Below, in pieces: positions 31,687 through 40,027 of a stretch of 64,000 nt of DNA. The DNA is taken from assembly GCA_036677685.1 (NCBI GenBank), contig JAVBWA010000008.1, positions 62,001 to 126,000 of the forward strand. Reading direction: 5' to 3'. This DNA comes from JAQUBU01 sp036677685 (GTDB lineage: Bacteria > Bacillota > Syntrophomonadia > Syntrophomonadales > Syntrophomonadaceae). Below the pieces are notes generated by a model. It made no database searches. It worked only from the letters and a program-made list of their open reading frames with translations, and had not been told where the DNA came from. The position numbers and the translations under genes were made by a program. Within the stretch, counting starts at the first letter, position 1. Every line of letters begins with the position of its first letter.

Positions 31687-34488
31687 TTAAAAATTTATTA
31701 CACCCAATCCCACGCCATTACTGCAAGAACCGGTCAAGCTGGCCGTAGTAGGTTCAGCCGCAGCATCCATGCTGTTATAGAATCGAAGTTGCAGGTCACT
31801 TAAGGGACTGAAGACAATACTTAATCCTCTAATCTTCTGGCTAACTTCTTTGCGGCTGTCGATCAGAACCCCGCTCGAAGTATACAAGGCGTAATAGCTG
31901 TAACTATTTGAGTTGCTCAAGTTAATGCCAAAATCACTGGTTAATGCCTGGTCGTATGATTTGGTCAATACCCACGTCGACTCAAGTGTCGCCTGGGCAT
32001 CATTAATAGTTGTCAAATAATCTTGCAGTGTTTGCTGCAAAGTATTTGTCTCCTCACTATTGGGCAAATTATTAAGCGCATTATTCGCCTCCGTATATGC
32101 TTGCTGAGCAGCATCAATTTCGGCCTGACTGTCCAAACCGGCCGATATCAAAGCCTGCAGTTTCTGCAGGATTTGGAGCAGAGTGTAAACCCCGGCAGTA
32201 AGCTGCTGCCCCCCAACCACTCCTACTATACCTGTTGCAATGGTTGTCAGGTTGGTAGGAATCTGTTCGATGTTTATATTATTGACGTTCAGGTAGGCAC
32301 TTTGAATTTGCCCCAGACCGTTAATATTTGTCGCTGCACTCAAATTAACAGTTTGCACATTAACTCCTGAAGCCAGGGCCATCCTGAATCCACCTGACTG
32401 TGAGCCCACGTTAACTTCATTTATAGTGCCAGTTAGTACAATAAGACTTATGTCGGGTGCTTCAATGTTTACTTGGTCAAACGCACCTGCCAATTCAATT
32501 GAAGCATTGGCAGGAAGCCCTGCTGCGGCTACTACCTTGGAGAATCCCAGTCCGGTCAAATTCTCTTCCTCCAACTTGCCTCCTGATTGAAAGCTTATGG
32601 TACTGAACGAAGTATTACCGGAAGCCAAAACCCGAATAAGGTTGTTCTCCTTGTTTACGATAAGGTCTTGGATTGAGCTGTTTATAAATCTGATACTATT
32701 CGGGCCTCCGCCATTGATTGTAGTAATGCCGGTTACCGTAACATTATCCAAGGTCAGATTTCCTTCGCCAATTCCCTCGGCCAGGAGTAAATCCCCCTGA
32801 ATTATCGTATTGCGCAAAGTTATACCGGGTGCGGTTATATTGACGTTTCCGCTTAAGGTTTGAGTCCCTGCAGCCGGCCCGTAAGTAGTATTGGCCTCAC
32901 CGTAATTAAGAACCGATGAACCCGATCCACCTCCGCCGGAACTTGCCGAGCTCTGCGTAGTTACATTAGCGCCGCCTTTAGTAGATTGTTCAACTGAATT
33001 GATTATAGCTTCAGCTATACTATTTCCGGTTGGTGCGGTATCGAGGTTTTGTCCTCCAATAACCGGCATTGCCTGTTCAATGGCGTTGGCTCTTTCATTG
33101 ATCCAGGAATTTACCCCCGCCCATAATTGTCTCTGTTGTTCGTTCATAACCTGGGGTGAAGCCGGCGGTGCCTGAAGTGAGTTCTGGGCTATACTCATAC
33201 CTGCCGGGACTGCTGTACTCTGTCCTCCTGAACTTACTGCCACCTCACCATCAGCTACACTGGTTATCTGCTGGGAACCATTGATTTCGTTCATCCAGAT
33301 GGTTCCTCTTACCGAAGCCACTCCATACGGCATATCAACCTGAACCCTTACTTTTTTGGCATATTGCTGTTTGTACCAGGGTGCGGTTTGCTGCGAGGTA
33401 TTACCGGCTGCCGCTGCAAGCAAATAATCAACCGGGGAGCCTAAAGAAGCAGTTAAATAGGGATCGTTGTTATTGAACGGTATTTTAGATGATACAGCTT
33501 CCACCTTTTTTTCCTGATTCAAATAAGCACTGGCCAGAACCCCGAATATTCTGCCTTTACTTATTTTTACTTCCAGGTAATCCACCAGATTCTCCGGACT
33601 GCCGTTACGTGAAAAGTTCGACCGGCCATTGCTGGCAGTTATTTCGATTTCCGTATTCTCATCCAACTTTAATCCCGACCCGTCGGGAAAACGAATTTCA
33701 GCCCCGCTGTTGCTCCCCGTACTGATTTTATTGCCCAAACCACAGGAAGTGGCTGCTGAAATTTTAACTGCTTGGGTTTTAGCATCACCAAGCAATACTT
33801 CACCTTTTAGCGGAACCAGAGTCCCGGTTAAGGAGGTTTTGGATTTTTCTGGACTTATTATTAATAAGGTAGCAAGAGCCCGGCATACCTCAGATCTTGT
33901 AGCTGCCTGGTCGGGACTGAACCCGCTTTCATTCAGCGGTTTCATCATTCCGGAATCAATAGCAATTGCCACCTGTCTTTCCGCCCAATAACCGGCCGGA
34001 ACATCCTTGATGGGAGCAGGAACTGCCACCACCGGTAAAGATTCTGAAGTTAATCGCAGAATAAATGCACACGCCTCAGCCCGGCTTAATGGTGTTTCAG
34101 GCCGGAAAGCACCATTGGCATAGCCTTTGGCCAGACCGGCATTGCTGGCGGCTGCTATGTATTTGTAAGCCCAGTAAGTTGGGGCAACATCATTGTAACC
34201 GGCCTGACCGGATTTTATTTCATTGTTCAATTGCTGGGCTTTAACCAGCAAAGTCACCATCTCGGCCCGGCTTATTTCCTTGTCCGGGCGAAAACTCCCG
34301 TCCGCAAATCCATTGACTATATTGTTTTCGCTAAGATACTTTATGTATGCATAGTCGGGTTGGGTCGCAGGTAAATCGGTAAATTCCTTGTTACCGGCAT
34401 AAGCTGAAGGAACTGCCCAGAGAAATAAAAATACACCCAATAAACATAAAAACACCTTGCTTCTTAAGCACCCCAAATAATTTTTCAT
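31687..34488 (-). CDS. SLH-domain surface protein with FecR-like and beta-helix regions, 933 aa
   Basis: The start is ATG 34488 (GGGAG 7 bases upstream); an earlier in-frame start at 34548 lacks a site. Signal peptide to PSAYAG. Three SLH motifs follow (FTDLPATQPDYAYIKYLSEN, YNDVAPTYWAYKYI, IKDVPAGYWAERQVA), which anchor to wall polysaccharide. A FecR-like domain covers roughly residues 215-460 (GLGNKISTGSNSGAEIRFPDG, VASVRGTIWMNE, VADGEVAVSSGG). A beta-helix-like region follows (ITLRNTIIQGDLLL, LTLDNVTVTGITTI). The C-terminal part is helical (LQALISAGLDSQAEIDAAQ) and ends with a small beta domain. It is probably a cell-surface scaffold working with the secreted protein downstream. Confidence 0.85.
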   Translation of the reverse strand: MKNYLGCLRSKVFLCLLGVFLFLWAVPSAYAGNKEFTDLPATQPDYAYIKYLSENNIVNGFADGSFRPDKEISRAEMVTLLVKAQQLNNEIKSGQAGYNDVAPTYWAYKYIAAASNAGLAKGYANGAFRPETPLSRAEACAFILRLTSESLPVVAVPAPIKDVPAGYWAERQVAIAIDSGMMKPLNESGFSPDQAATRSEVCRALATLLIISPEKSKTSLTGTLVPLKGEVLLGDAKTQAVKISAATSCGLGNKISTGSNSGAEIRFPDGSGLKLDENTEIEITASNGRSNFSRNGSPENLVDYLEVKISKGRIFGVLASAYLNQEKKVEAVSSKIPFNNNDPYLTASLGSPVDYLLAAAAGNTSQQTAPWYKQQYAKKVRVQVDMPYGVASVRGTIWMNEINGSQQITSVADGEVAVSSGGQSTAVPAGMSIAQNSLQAPPASPQVMNEQQRQLWAGVNSWINERANAIEQAMPVIGGQNLDTAPTGNSIAEAIINSVEQSTKGGANVTTQSSASSGGGGSGSSVLNYGEANTTYGPAAGTQTLSGNVNITAPGITLRNTIIQGDLLLAEGIGEGNLTLDNVTVTGITTINGGGPNSIRFINSSIQDLIVNKENNLIRVLASGNTSFSTISFQSGGKLEEENLTGLGFSKVVAAAGLPANASIELAGAFDQVNIEAPDISLIVLTGTINEVNVGSQSGGFRMALASGVNVQTVNLSAATNINGLGQIQSAYLNVNNINIEQIPTNLTTIATGIVGVVGGQQLTAGVYTLLQILQKLQALISAGLDSQAEIDAAQQAYTEANNALNNLPNSEETNTLQQTLQDYLTTINDAQATLESTWVLTKSYDQALTSDFGINLSNSNSYSYYALYTSSGVLIDSRKEVSQKIRGLSIVFSPLSDLQLRFYNSMDAAAEPTTASLTGSCSNGVGLGVINF

Positions 34489-34630
34489 GGTGATACTCCC
34501 TTTCCAGAAATAAATGGCAAGATGTTTAATTATTCTATTTTTCAACATATTTCCCCTCTAATTTTTTCACAATAGAATACAAAATGAGAAATATGTCCTA
34601 ATATTTGTAGTAATAATAACCTAGCCGGAA

Positions 34631-36469
34631 TTATCGTATAGTTTGGGGGAAGTTAAGATTGGCTATAAATTTGTCCTGGAAATCTGGGCGGGTGGCAAGT
34701 TCAATATAGGAAACCTGATTTTTAATTTGGCGTGCTTTTAGGGCTTGGTCGGCGGATAACAGGGCTAATATAGCTCCCTGCCCGGCTGCATTACCCAGGT
34801 TTTTAATCCTGTCAGCCTTTACGGGTGGCAACATTCCTATTAAAATTGAGTTTTCGGGATCAAGGTAGCTGCCGAAAACACCCGCCAGGTATATCCTGTC
34901 CAGATCAGTATAAAGCAACCCGGCTTCTTTTAGCAGTACATCTATAGCAGTCCTTATCGCTGCTTTAGCCAGTTGCACCTGCCTGATATCTTCCTGCGTA
35001 AATATCACAGGGGTGGCATTAACAGCCTCTTCTGCATCTATGAGGATTATCTGAGTTTCATTTTCTTCCTGTTTAACTTTAATATGATTTGAAGTGTCAG
35101 TATTTATAATACCGTTTTCGTCTATATACGATGCTTTAAACAAACTGGCTGTTAGATCAACAACCGCTGACCCGCATATACCTTTGGCAGGTCCGCCGCC
35201 CAGTACATTAAATTCCAGTTGCCCCTCATCGTCCAATCGAACTCTGTCAATTACTCCGCTGCCTGCCCGCATCCCATGGCTTATATTGCCACCCTCAAAA
35301 GCCGGACCCGCAGCAGCCGAAGCAGCCCACATCTTTCCCGACCGGGCTACTATTACTTCGCCATTTGTCCCTATGTCAATCAGGCAATAACAACCGGAGT
35401 TTCTCTCCGGCAAAGTCAAGAGGCAGGCAATCGTATCCGCACCTACAAATCCTCCTACTTGCGGCAGCAATAATATATCAGTATGTGGGTTTACATTCAG
35501 CCCCAGTTCCGTAACAGGGTAGGCAATCTCATCAGTAAATATTCCAGCATAAGGAGCCGATGCAAATCCTGAGGGGTTTAGCCCCATGAGCAAATGCAGC
35601 ATAACTGGATTACCTACTGCAGTAAGGCGGTAAACATTGCGGGCCGAGGCTTTTACTTGTTCAAACATTTCTTCCAGCATTATATTTAAATTATTGATTA
35701 GAATTCGCTGGAGTACTTCCAACCCGTCGGGGGTTTCCAAACAATATTTTACGCGGGCGATGATATCCGCACCATATATTCTTTGCATATTGCTTTTATT
35801 GGCCAGGGCTACCGTTTCACCATTTTCCAAATCAAGCAAAGCCGCAAATAAACTGGTAGTCCCCAGGTCAAAAGCAACGCCATAAGCCTTCTCCTTTTGA
35901 CGGCCTATATATTTTACACTCTGTTCGTTGCAAATCAGGGCTTGCAGTTCCAGGGTCGGCCTTCCTGCCCGGTCAAGCATCGCCAGTTGGTTCAAATTAT
36001 CTACCGGGAGATCCAGGCGATATGGAGCTAAAGCCTGGGACAGCCTTTCATGCAGAGGAATGGGATTAGTTTTTTCCATTCCCGGTATCAATATTTTCCG
36101 GTACCGAACCTGGGGTTTGAGGGCCTGAGGATGCAATTTGGAAAGCATTCCTTTTCTAATCGGCAGTTGCTTATTGGCATAATCGAGATAAACCGTAAGC
36201 GGGCCCTTAATCGTACAATTACAGGCAATTCGGGTTCCGCCTCTGATTTCCTCGGGCAAAAGCTGCAGGCGTTCGGCATCACCAATATCATTGACCTGTC
36301 CATCTATGCGCACTTTGCATTTGCCACAGGTTCCCTTGCCCCCGCAGGAACCTCCGGGGTCCATACCATTACTGGCAATAAGTTCCCATAGATTTTTGCC
36401 ATCAAGGGTCCAGCAGCTTGTTTGCTGCCCATCCGGCGTTATAATGCTAACCTTTATCTCTTCGGCCAT
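34631..36469 (-). CDS. RACo-like ASKHA protein (N-terminal [2Fe-2S], DUF4445)
   Basis: 612 aa from ATG 36469 (AGGTGGG upstream). The N-terminal plant-type ferredoxin binds [2Fe-2S] through Cys42, 48, 51 and one of Cys83/85 (GGSCGGKGTCGKC, IACNC). A middle linker precedes the ASKHA ATPase region (GVAFDLGTTSLFAALLDLE; IDIGTNGEVIVA; AGSGVIDRV; IYLAGVFGSYLDPE). Characterised relatives reductively activate corrinoid proteins at the cost of ATP. No corrinoid protein or methyltransferase gene is nearby, so its partner is unknown. Probably monocistronic. Confidence 0.88.
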   Translation of the reverse strand: MAEEIKVSIITPDGQQTSCWTLDGKNLWELIASNGMDPGGSCGGKGTCGKCKVRIDGQVNDIGDAERLQLLPEEIRGGTRIACNCTIKGPLTVYLDYANKQLPIRKGMLSKLHPQALKPQVRYRKILIPGMEKTNPIPLHERLSQALAPYRLDLPVDNLNQLAMLDRAGRPTLELQALICNEQSVKYIGRQKEKAYGVAFDLGTTSLFAALLDLENGETVALANKSNMQRIYGADIIARVKYCLETPDGLEVLQRILINNLNIMLEEMFEQVKASARNVYRLTAVGNPVMLHLLMGLNPSGFASAPYAGIFTDEIAYPVTELGLNVNPHTDILLLPQVGGFVGADTIACLLTLPERNSGCYCLIDIGTNGEVIVARSGKMWAASAAAGPAFEGGNISHGMRAGSGVIDRVRLDDEGQLEFNVLGGGPAKGICGSAVVDLTASLFKASYIDENGIINTDTSNHIKVKQEENETQIILIDAEEAVNATPVIFTQEDIRQVQLAKAAIRTAIDVLLKEAGLLYTDLDRIYLAGVFGSYLDPENSILIGMLPPVKADRIKNLGNAAGQGAILALLSADQALKARQIKNQVSYIELATRPDFQDKFIANLNFPQTIR

Positions 36470-36511
36470 AACCCACCTGCTGTTCATCAAGAATACTTTG
36501 AAATCTGCAAA

Positions 36512-36536
36512 TAAAAAGGCGGCTTAAAGCCGCCTC
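36512..36536 (-). terminator. Terminator of the 36553 gene
   Basis: GGCGGCTT-TAAGCCGCC on the minus strand followed by TTTTTAT. The stem is perfect. Confidence 0.85.
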
Positions 36537-36552
36537 CAATAGTTTTAAACAA

Positions 36553-36873
36553 TTACGCTTTGGTTTCTGACATTAAAGCATAAGCAAAAATGAATACCCA
36601 TACTAATGATGCTGCTAATGCCGTGGAAGCTCCGCTCCAATCACCACCGGCCTCAATCTGGGAATTGCCCATAGAATACAGCACATTAAAAACAACCAGG
36701 CCCAAACCGGTCAAAATAAATATCCCCTTTTTCGCTCCAGCGGATAATTGCTGCCCCTTGGCCCAGCTGCAGAATTTTAAAAAGATATAAATTGCTACTA
36801 CGACGATACCAATTACCACAAATGGATTAACCCATATTCCATGTCCTATCATATGCGAACCAAAAATCGCCAA
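36553..36873 (-). CDS. Small integral membrane protein, 106 aa
   Basis: Family unknown. Three hydrophobic segments are apparent: VNPFVVIGIVVVAIYIFLKF, GIFILTGLGLVVFNVLYSM and LAASLVWVFIFAYALM. The TTG start is chosen because GGAGGTGA lies 7 bases upstream. It has its own leader and a strong terminator, so it is a single-gene unit. Confidence 0.7.
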   Translation of the reverse strand: MAIFGSHMIGHGIWVNPFVVIGIVVVAIYIFLKFCSWAKGQQLSAGAKKGIFILTGLGLVVFNVLYSMGNSQIEAGGDWSGASTALAASLVWVFIFAYALMSETKA

Positions 36874-37298
36874 CGCTCTTTCACCTCCTCTATAGTTCTT
36901 TTATCTGTGTACTATTTTAATACTTTGCACCGAGTAAAACAAGGCAGCATTTTATTACCCATTGCAGATAATAAATAAGCAAAACCCATAACTATTAATG
37001 CTATTCTATATAGATTTTAAAATTCCTGCTTTAGCTTTATATTTTTTAAGCATCGGAAGAAACTGCGAAGCAGTTTCAACATAATTTAATCATTCTCCTG
37101 AAGGGAACTAATAAGTGGTCCCCATAGGGGACAACACACCGCTGCAACGAGGTAAAACCCGCGGCCTGTTTTATTGATAAAAACCCGGCCACTTAAAGAA
37201 GCAAGGGGACATCTTTTCGCCTCGTTATGCAAAACCCTGTTTTCAGTCAAACTTTACATAAGCTAAGCCATAGATTATAATTACTGAGGCAATTAGAT
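36874..37298. other. Leader of the membrane-protein gene plus repeat
   Basis: Contains the upstream region of the 36553 gene and family 1 copy H. The last 70 bases should hold the rnpB promoter, but I cannot pick boxes with confidence. Confidence 0.5.
37045..37228 (+). repeat. Family 1 element, copy H (with extra module)
   Basis: TTTTAAGCATCGGAAG, hairpin GAAACTGC-GAA-GCAGTTTC, then the extra module from TAATTTAATCATTCTCCTGA to CCCCATAGGGGACAACA, then the usual CACCGCTGCAACGAGG and CGCCTCGTTAT. Both copies of AACA flank the module. Confidence 0.85.
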
Positions 37299-37716
37299 AA
37301 AGTAAGTAAACCAGATAGTCGCAGGTAATATTACCTGAGGAAAGTCGGAGCTCCGCAGGGCAGGGTGCTGGATAACGTCCAGTGGGGGTGACCCCAAGGA
37401 AAGTGCCACAGAAACAAACCGCCGGGAACGGAGATCAGAAGTCGGAATCAAGGCCTGGTTAGGTTAACCTTTATTCCTTGAAATAATTCCGGGGTCTGCT
37501 CTCTGTTTTCGGTAAGGGTGGAAAGGTGAGGTAAGAGCTCACCAGCATTCAGGTGACTGAATGGCTCGGTAAACCCCACCTGGAGCAAGACCGAATAGAG
37601 GAACATTGAAGCGGCCCGCTTCGTTCCCGGGTTAGGTCGCTAGAGGTGCCAGGCAACTGGCATCCCAGATAGATGACTATCAAATACAGAACTCCGCTTA
37701 TAGATTTGCTTACTTT
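37299..37716 (+). ncRNA. rnpB: RNase P RNA (bacterial type A)
   Basis: Catalytic RNA that matures the 5' ends of tRNAs. The universally conserved segments are all present in order: GAGGAAAGTCGGAGCTCC, GGTGACCCCAAGGAAAGTGC, CACAGAAACAAACCGCC, AGGGTGGAAAGGTG, GGTAAGAGCTCACCAGC, AAACCCCACCTGGAGCAAG, CCGAATAG and ATAGATGACTATC then ACAGAACTCCGCTTATAG. The ends pair (AAAGTAAGTAAA with TTTGCTTACTTT), which sets approximate boundaries. A terminator follows at once. Confidence 0.96.
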
Positions 37717-37720
37717 AATT

Positions 37721-37764
37721 AATAAGTTAGTAAAGGGTGCAGCATCCTGACTAACTTATTTTGT
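37721..37764 (+). terminator. Terminator of rnpB
   Basis: AATAAGTTAGT / ACTAACTTATT stem with TTTTG after it. Confidence 0.75.
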
Positions 37765-37773
37765 TTTGCCTGT

Positions 37774-37806
37774 TAAAAGGGGTATACTTTCGTATACCCC
37801 TTTTAT
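37774..37806. terminator. Bidirectional terminator between rnpB and the HU gene
   Basis: AAAAGGGGTATAC-TTTC-GTATACCCCTTTT, a perfect stem with A and T tracts on both sides. It serves the convergent HU gene. Confidence 0.85.
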
Positions 37807-37821
37807 TAAGCAATTTCAAAA

Positions 37822-38160
37822 CTATTTTTTCTTGCCGCCTTTTGCCGGTTTAGCCTTACCGCCCTTAGCGGCTTTGGCCTGTTTCTTAATGGCAACTGCT
37901 TCCTTCAGAGATTTGCCGGGCCTAAATGCAGGAACTTTCGTTGCAGGAACAGTAATTTCTTTTCCGGTGGCCGGGCTAATTACCTTTCTTTCCTTGCGAT
38001 CACGGACTTCAAAACTACCAAAGCCAATAATTTGCACTTTGTCGCCGTTGGCCAGTGCCTGTTGAATGGTCCCCACCATTGCGTCCAGTACTTTAGCAGC
38101 ATCTTTCTGGGTAATTTCCGCTTTTTCCGCTAATGATTTTACCAGTTCCGATTTGTTCAC
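37822..38160 (-). CDS. hup: HU-type DNA-binding protein with basic tail
   Basis: 112 aa nucleoid protein. The first ~90 residues are a normal HU (MNKSELVKSLAEKAEITQ, VQIIGFGSFEVRDRKERKV, KVPAFRPGKSLKEAV). The last ~22 residues form a Lys/Ala/Gly-rich tail (AKAAKGGKAKPAKGGKKK) like tails seen on some HU and histone-like proteins, which would add non-specific DNA affinity. GTG start with GGAGG 8 bases upstream. Confidence 0.95.
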   Translation of the reverse strand: MNKSELVKSLAEKAEITQKDAAKVLDAMVGTIQQALANGDKVQIIGFGSFEVRDRKERKVISPATGKEITVPATKVPAFRPGKSLKEAVAIKKQAKAAKGGKAKPAKGGKKK

Positions 38161-38534
38161 GACAGAGTCCTCCCTTTATTTTTTTATCCATATTTTACAT
38201 ACATTCATCAAAAAATCCGCAATTCCTGCTGTTGAAGCAATTTTTTTTAAATTTTTTTAAATATTTAATTGAGGATTTCCTTAGTTTATAAACCCTGTAT
38301 ATACATTCTGCCATTGGATCAAACATTTTATGCATAAAATCCCGATTTACAGGGATGTTTGATAAGGAGGCGAAAATATCTCCCCTCGCTTCTTTAAATG
38401 TTCGGGCTCATCCCCCGCCTCGTTGCAGCGGTGTGTTGCCCCCTACGGGGATCACTTATTAGTTCCCTTCAGGAGAATGATTAAATTATGTTGAAACTAC
38501 TCCGCAATTTCTTCAAATGCTTAAAATCACTGCC
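38161..38534. other. HU leader and repeat copy I
   Basis: Contains the HU leader with an unusual AT tract (38230-38265, runs of T and A) that may be a promoter UP-like or bent region, followed by family 1 copy I up to the end of the HD-GYP gene. No gene seen. Confidence 0.45.
38362..38525 (-). repeat. Family 1 element, copy I (with extra module)
   Basis: Reverse orientation. It reads TTTTAAGCATTTGAAG, a weakened first hairpin (GAAATTGC-GGA-GTAGTTTC, where the two arms keep G-T pairing), the extra module, AACGAGGCGGGGGAT and ends in TTTTCGCCTCCTTATC. Confidence 0.8.
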
Positions 38535-39557
38535 CTAATCAATAATATCTACAATGGTTATAGACCGATCAGTTGCCAAATTATAAAATTTATCACCGGC
38601 CATGACAATCGGCCGGGTAGGCTGGCTGGGATCTATGTATATTACTGTCCCCTGCTGGTTATTTGATAAGAGCACTTGATTCCCCACATAGAAATTGGTT
38701 ATCTTATCATAGAACACCTTTGATATTTTGGGATCTAGCTTACCAAATGAATCCTGCCAGAGAATTTCAGCAGCCGAGTAAGGAGAACGCCGGTTAGCAT
38801 AAGCATGGGCCGTGGTAATGGCATCATATAAATCGGCCACCGCTACCACGGAAGCAAAAAAGTTGGAATAGCCTTTTATACCGGCTGGATACCCGGAGCC
38901 ATCCGCTCTTTCATGATGCATCAAAGCGGCATTGGCAATATCATGACTTAGCAAGGGATTCTGCAGAATCAAATTGTAACCCAGGAGGGTATGCTTTTTT
39001 ATTTCCTCAAATTCCTGCGGGGTCAACTTGCCGGGTTTATTAAGAATCTCGTCATCAATATAAACTTTTCCGATATCATGGAGCAATCCCGCCATGCCCA
39101 AGTCCTTGGTGGTTTTTTCATCGCATTTCAGCCAGCGTCCCATCAATATGCAAAGTAATGAAACATTTACCGAATGGGTAAATAAATAATCGGCTTTGTC
39201 CTTCATCAGCCGCATTTGGCGAAAAAGATCGGTAACATCGAATACTTGTTTCAAAAGCAAGTCGGTAGTTTCGCTGACTTCATTAAAATCCACGTTATTC
39301 CCAAGCCGGGCATCCATCATAAATGAATTAACTACATCAAGGGCTCCGCCGTATACCGTTTCAAAAGAGCGTTCGGTTTTTTGGCGGGGGCTCGCTTCTA
39401 TGATATATACTTCGTTAATATCCCGTACAGCAAAATTTTCGAGGTGTTCTTCAGTGATTATACTGCCACGCGGCAACAAGAGTTGAGAATCGTAAGTAAA
39501 AATATCCTTTCCTATCAGAGTTCCAGGCTTCAGGCTACTTACTTTTATTTTCAGCAT
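38535..39557 (-). CDS. HD-GYP domain protein, probable cyclic-di-GMP phosphodiesterase
   Basis: 340 aa cytoplasmic protein. An N-terminal region of ~60 residues (KPGTLIGKDIF) is of the type often seen before HD-GYP domains. The HD-GYP domain has the metal pair His160-Asp161 (LLHDIGKV) and the GYP motif HHERADGSGYP (214-224), so an active enzyme is expected. A C-terminal small beta domain ends the protein. No diguanylate cyclase is encoded in the window. Confidence 0.9.
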   Translation of the reverse strand: MLKIKVSSLKPGTLIGKDIFTYDSQLLLPRGSIITEEHLENFAVRDINEVYIIEASPRQKTERSFETVYGGALDVVNSFMMDARLGNNVDFNEVSETTDLLLKQVFDVTDLFRQMRLMKDKADYLFTHSVNVSLLCILMGRWLKCDEKTTKDLGMAGLLHDIGKVYIDDEILNKPGKLTPQEFEEIKKHTLLGYNLILQNPLLSHDIANAALMHHERADGSGYPAGIKGYSNFFASVVAVADLYDAITTAHAYANRRSPYSAAEILWQDSFGKLDPKISKVFYDKITNFYVGNQVLLSNNQQGTVIYIDPSQPTRPIVMAGDKFYNLATDRSITIVDIID

Positions 39558-39578
39558 GGCTATTCCCCTTCATTTAAA

Positions 39579-39715
39579 TTTAGCATCGGAAGAAACTGCG
39601 GAGCAGTTTCAACACACCGCTGCAACGAGGCGGGAGATTAGAACCCGACCGCTCGTTGTGTTAATCGGAACCCGGCCGCTTAAAGAACCAGGGCATATCT
39701 TTTCGCCTCATTATT
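39579..39715 (+). repeat. Family 1 element, copy J
   Basis: Near-consensus type I copy: hairpin GAAACTGC-GGA-GCAGTTTC, AACGAGGCGGGAGATTAGAA, and TTTTCGCCTCATTAT at the right end. Confidence 0.85.
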
Positions 39716-39789
39716 ACTATCACACTTTTTTATTCTGCAAAAATTCCCATATTCCTTTTGAATAATTGATTAATAATTTAAAATATTTT

Positions 39790-39893
39790 TTCAACACACC
39801 GCTGCAACGAGGCCGGTGATCAGTACCCATTGTCAATCTCACCAACAAGAATCCAACCGCTTAAAGAAGTAGTGGGATCTATTCGCCTCGTTT
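39790..39893 (+). repeat. Family 1 element, copy K (left part missing)
   Basis: Starts at CAACACACCGCTGCAACGAG, so the first hairpin is absent. The core and the ATTCGCCTCGTTT end are present and fuse with copy L. Confidence 0.75.
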
Positions 39894-40027
39894 AAGCATC
39901 AGAGGAAACTGCGGAGCAGTTTCTACACACCGCTGCAACGAGGCGGGATATTAGAGCCCGACCGCCCGTTGCGTTAATCGGAACCCGGCCACTTAAAGAA
40001 GTAGTAGGCATCTATTCGCCTCGTTAT
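39891..40027 (+). repeat. Family 1 element, copy L, providing the nif3 stop codon
   Basis: Complete type I copy. Its terminal CGCCTCGTTATAA reaches over the 3' end of the nif3 gene; on the minus strand the TAA in TTATAACGAGG is the gene's stop. It shares the CGTTTAAGCATC junction with copy K. Confidence 0.85.

Larger units (their letters stand above)
39558..40023. other. Repeat cluster between HD-GYP and nif3
   Basis: Three family 1 copies (J, K, L) occupy most of this stretch. The remaining ~70 bases (39716-39789) are AT-rich and show nothing identifiable. Confidence 0.6.
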
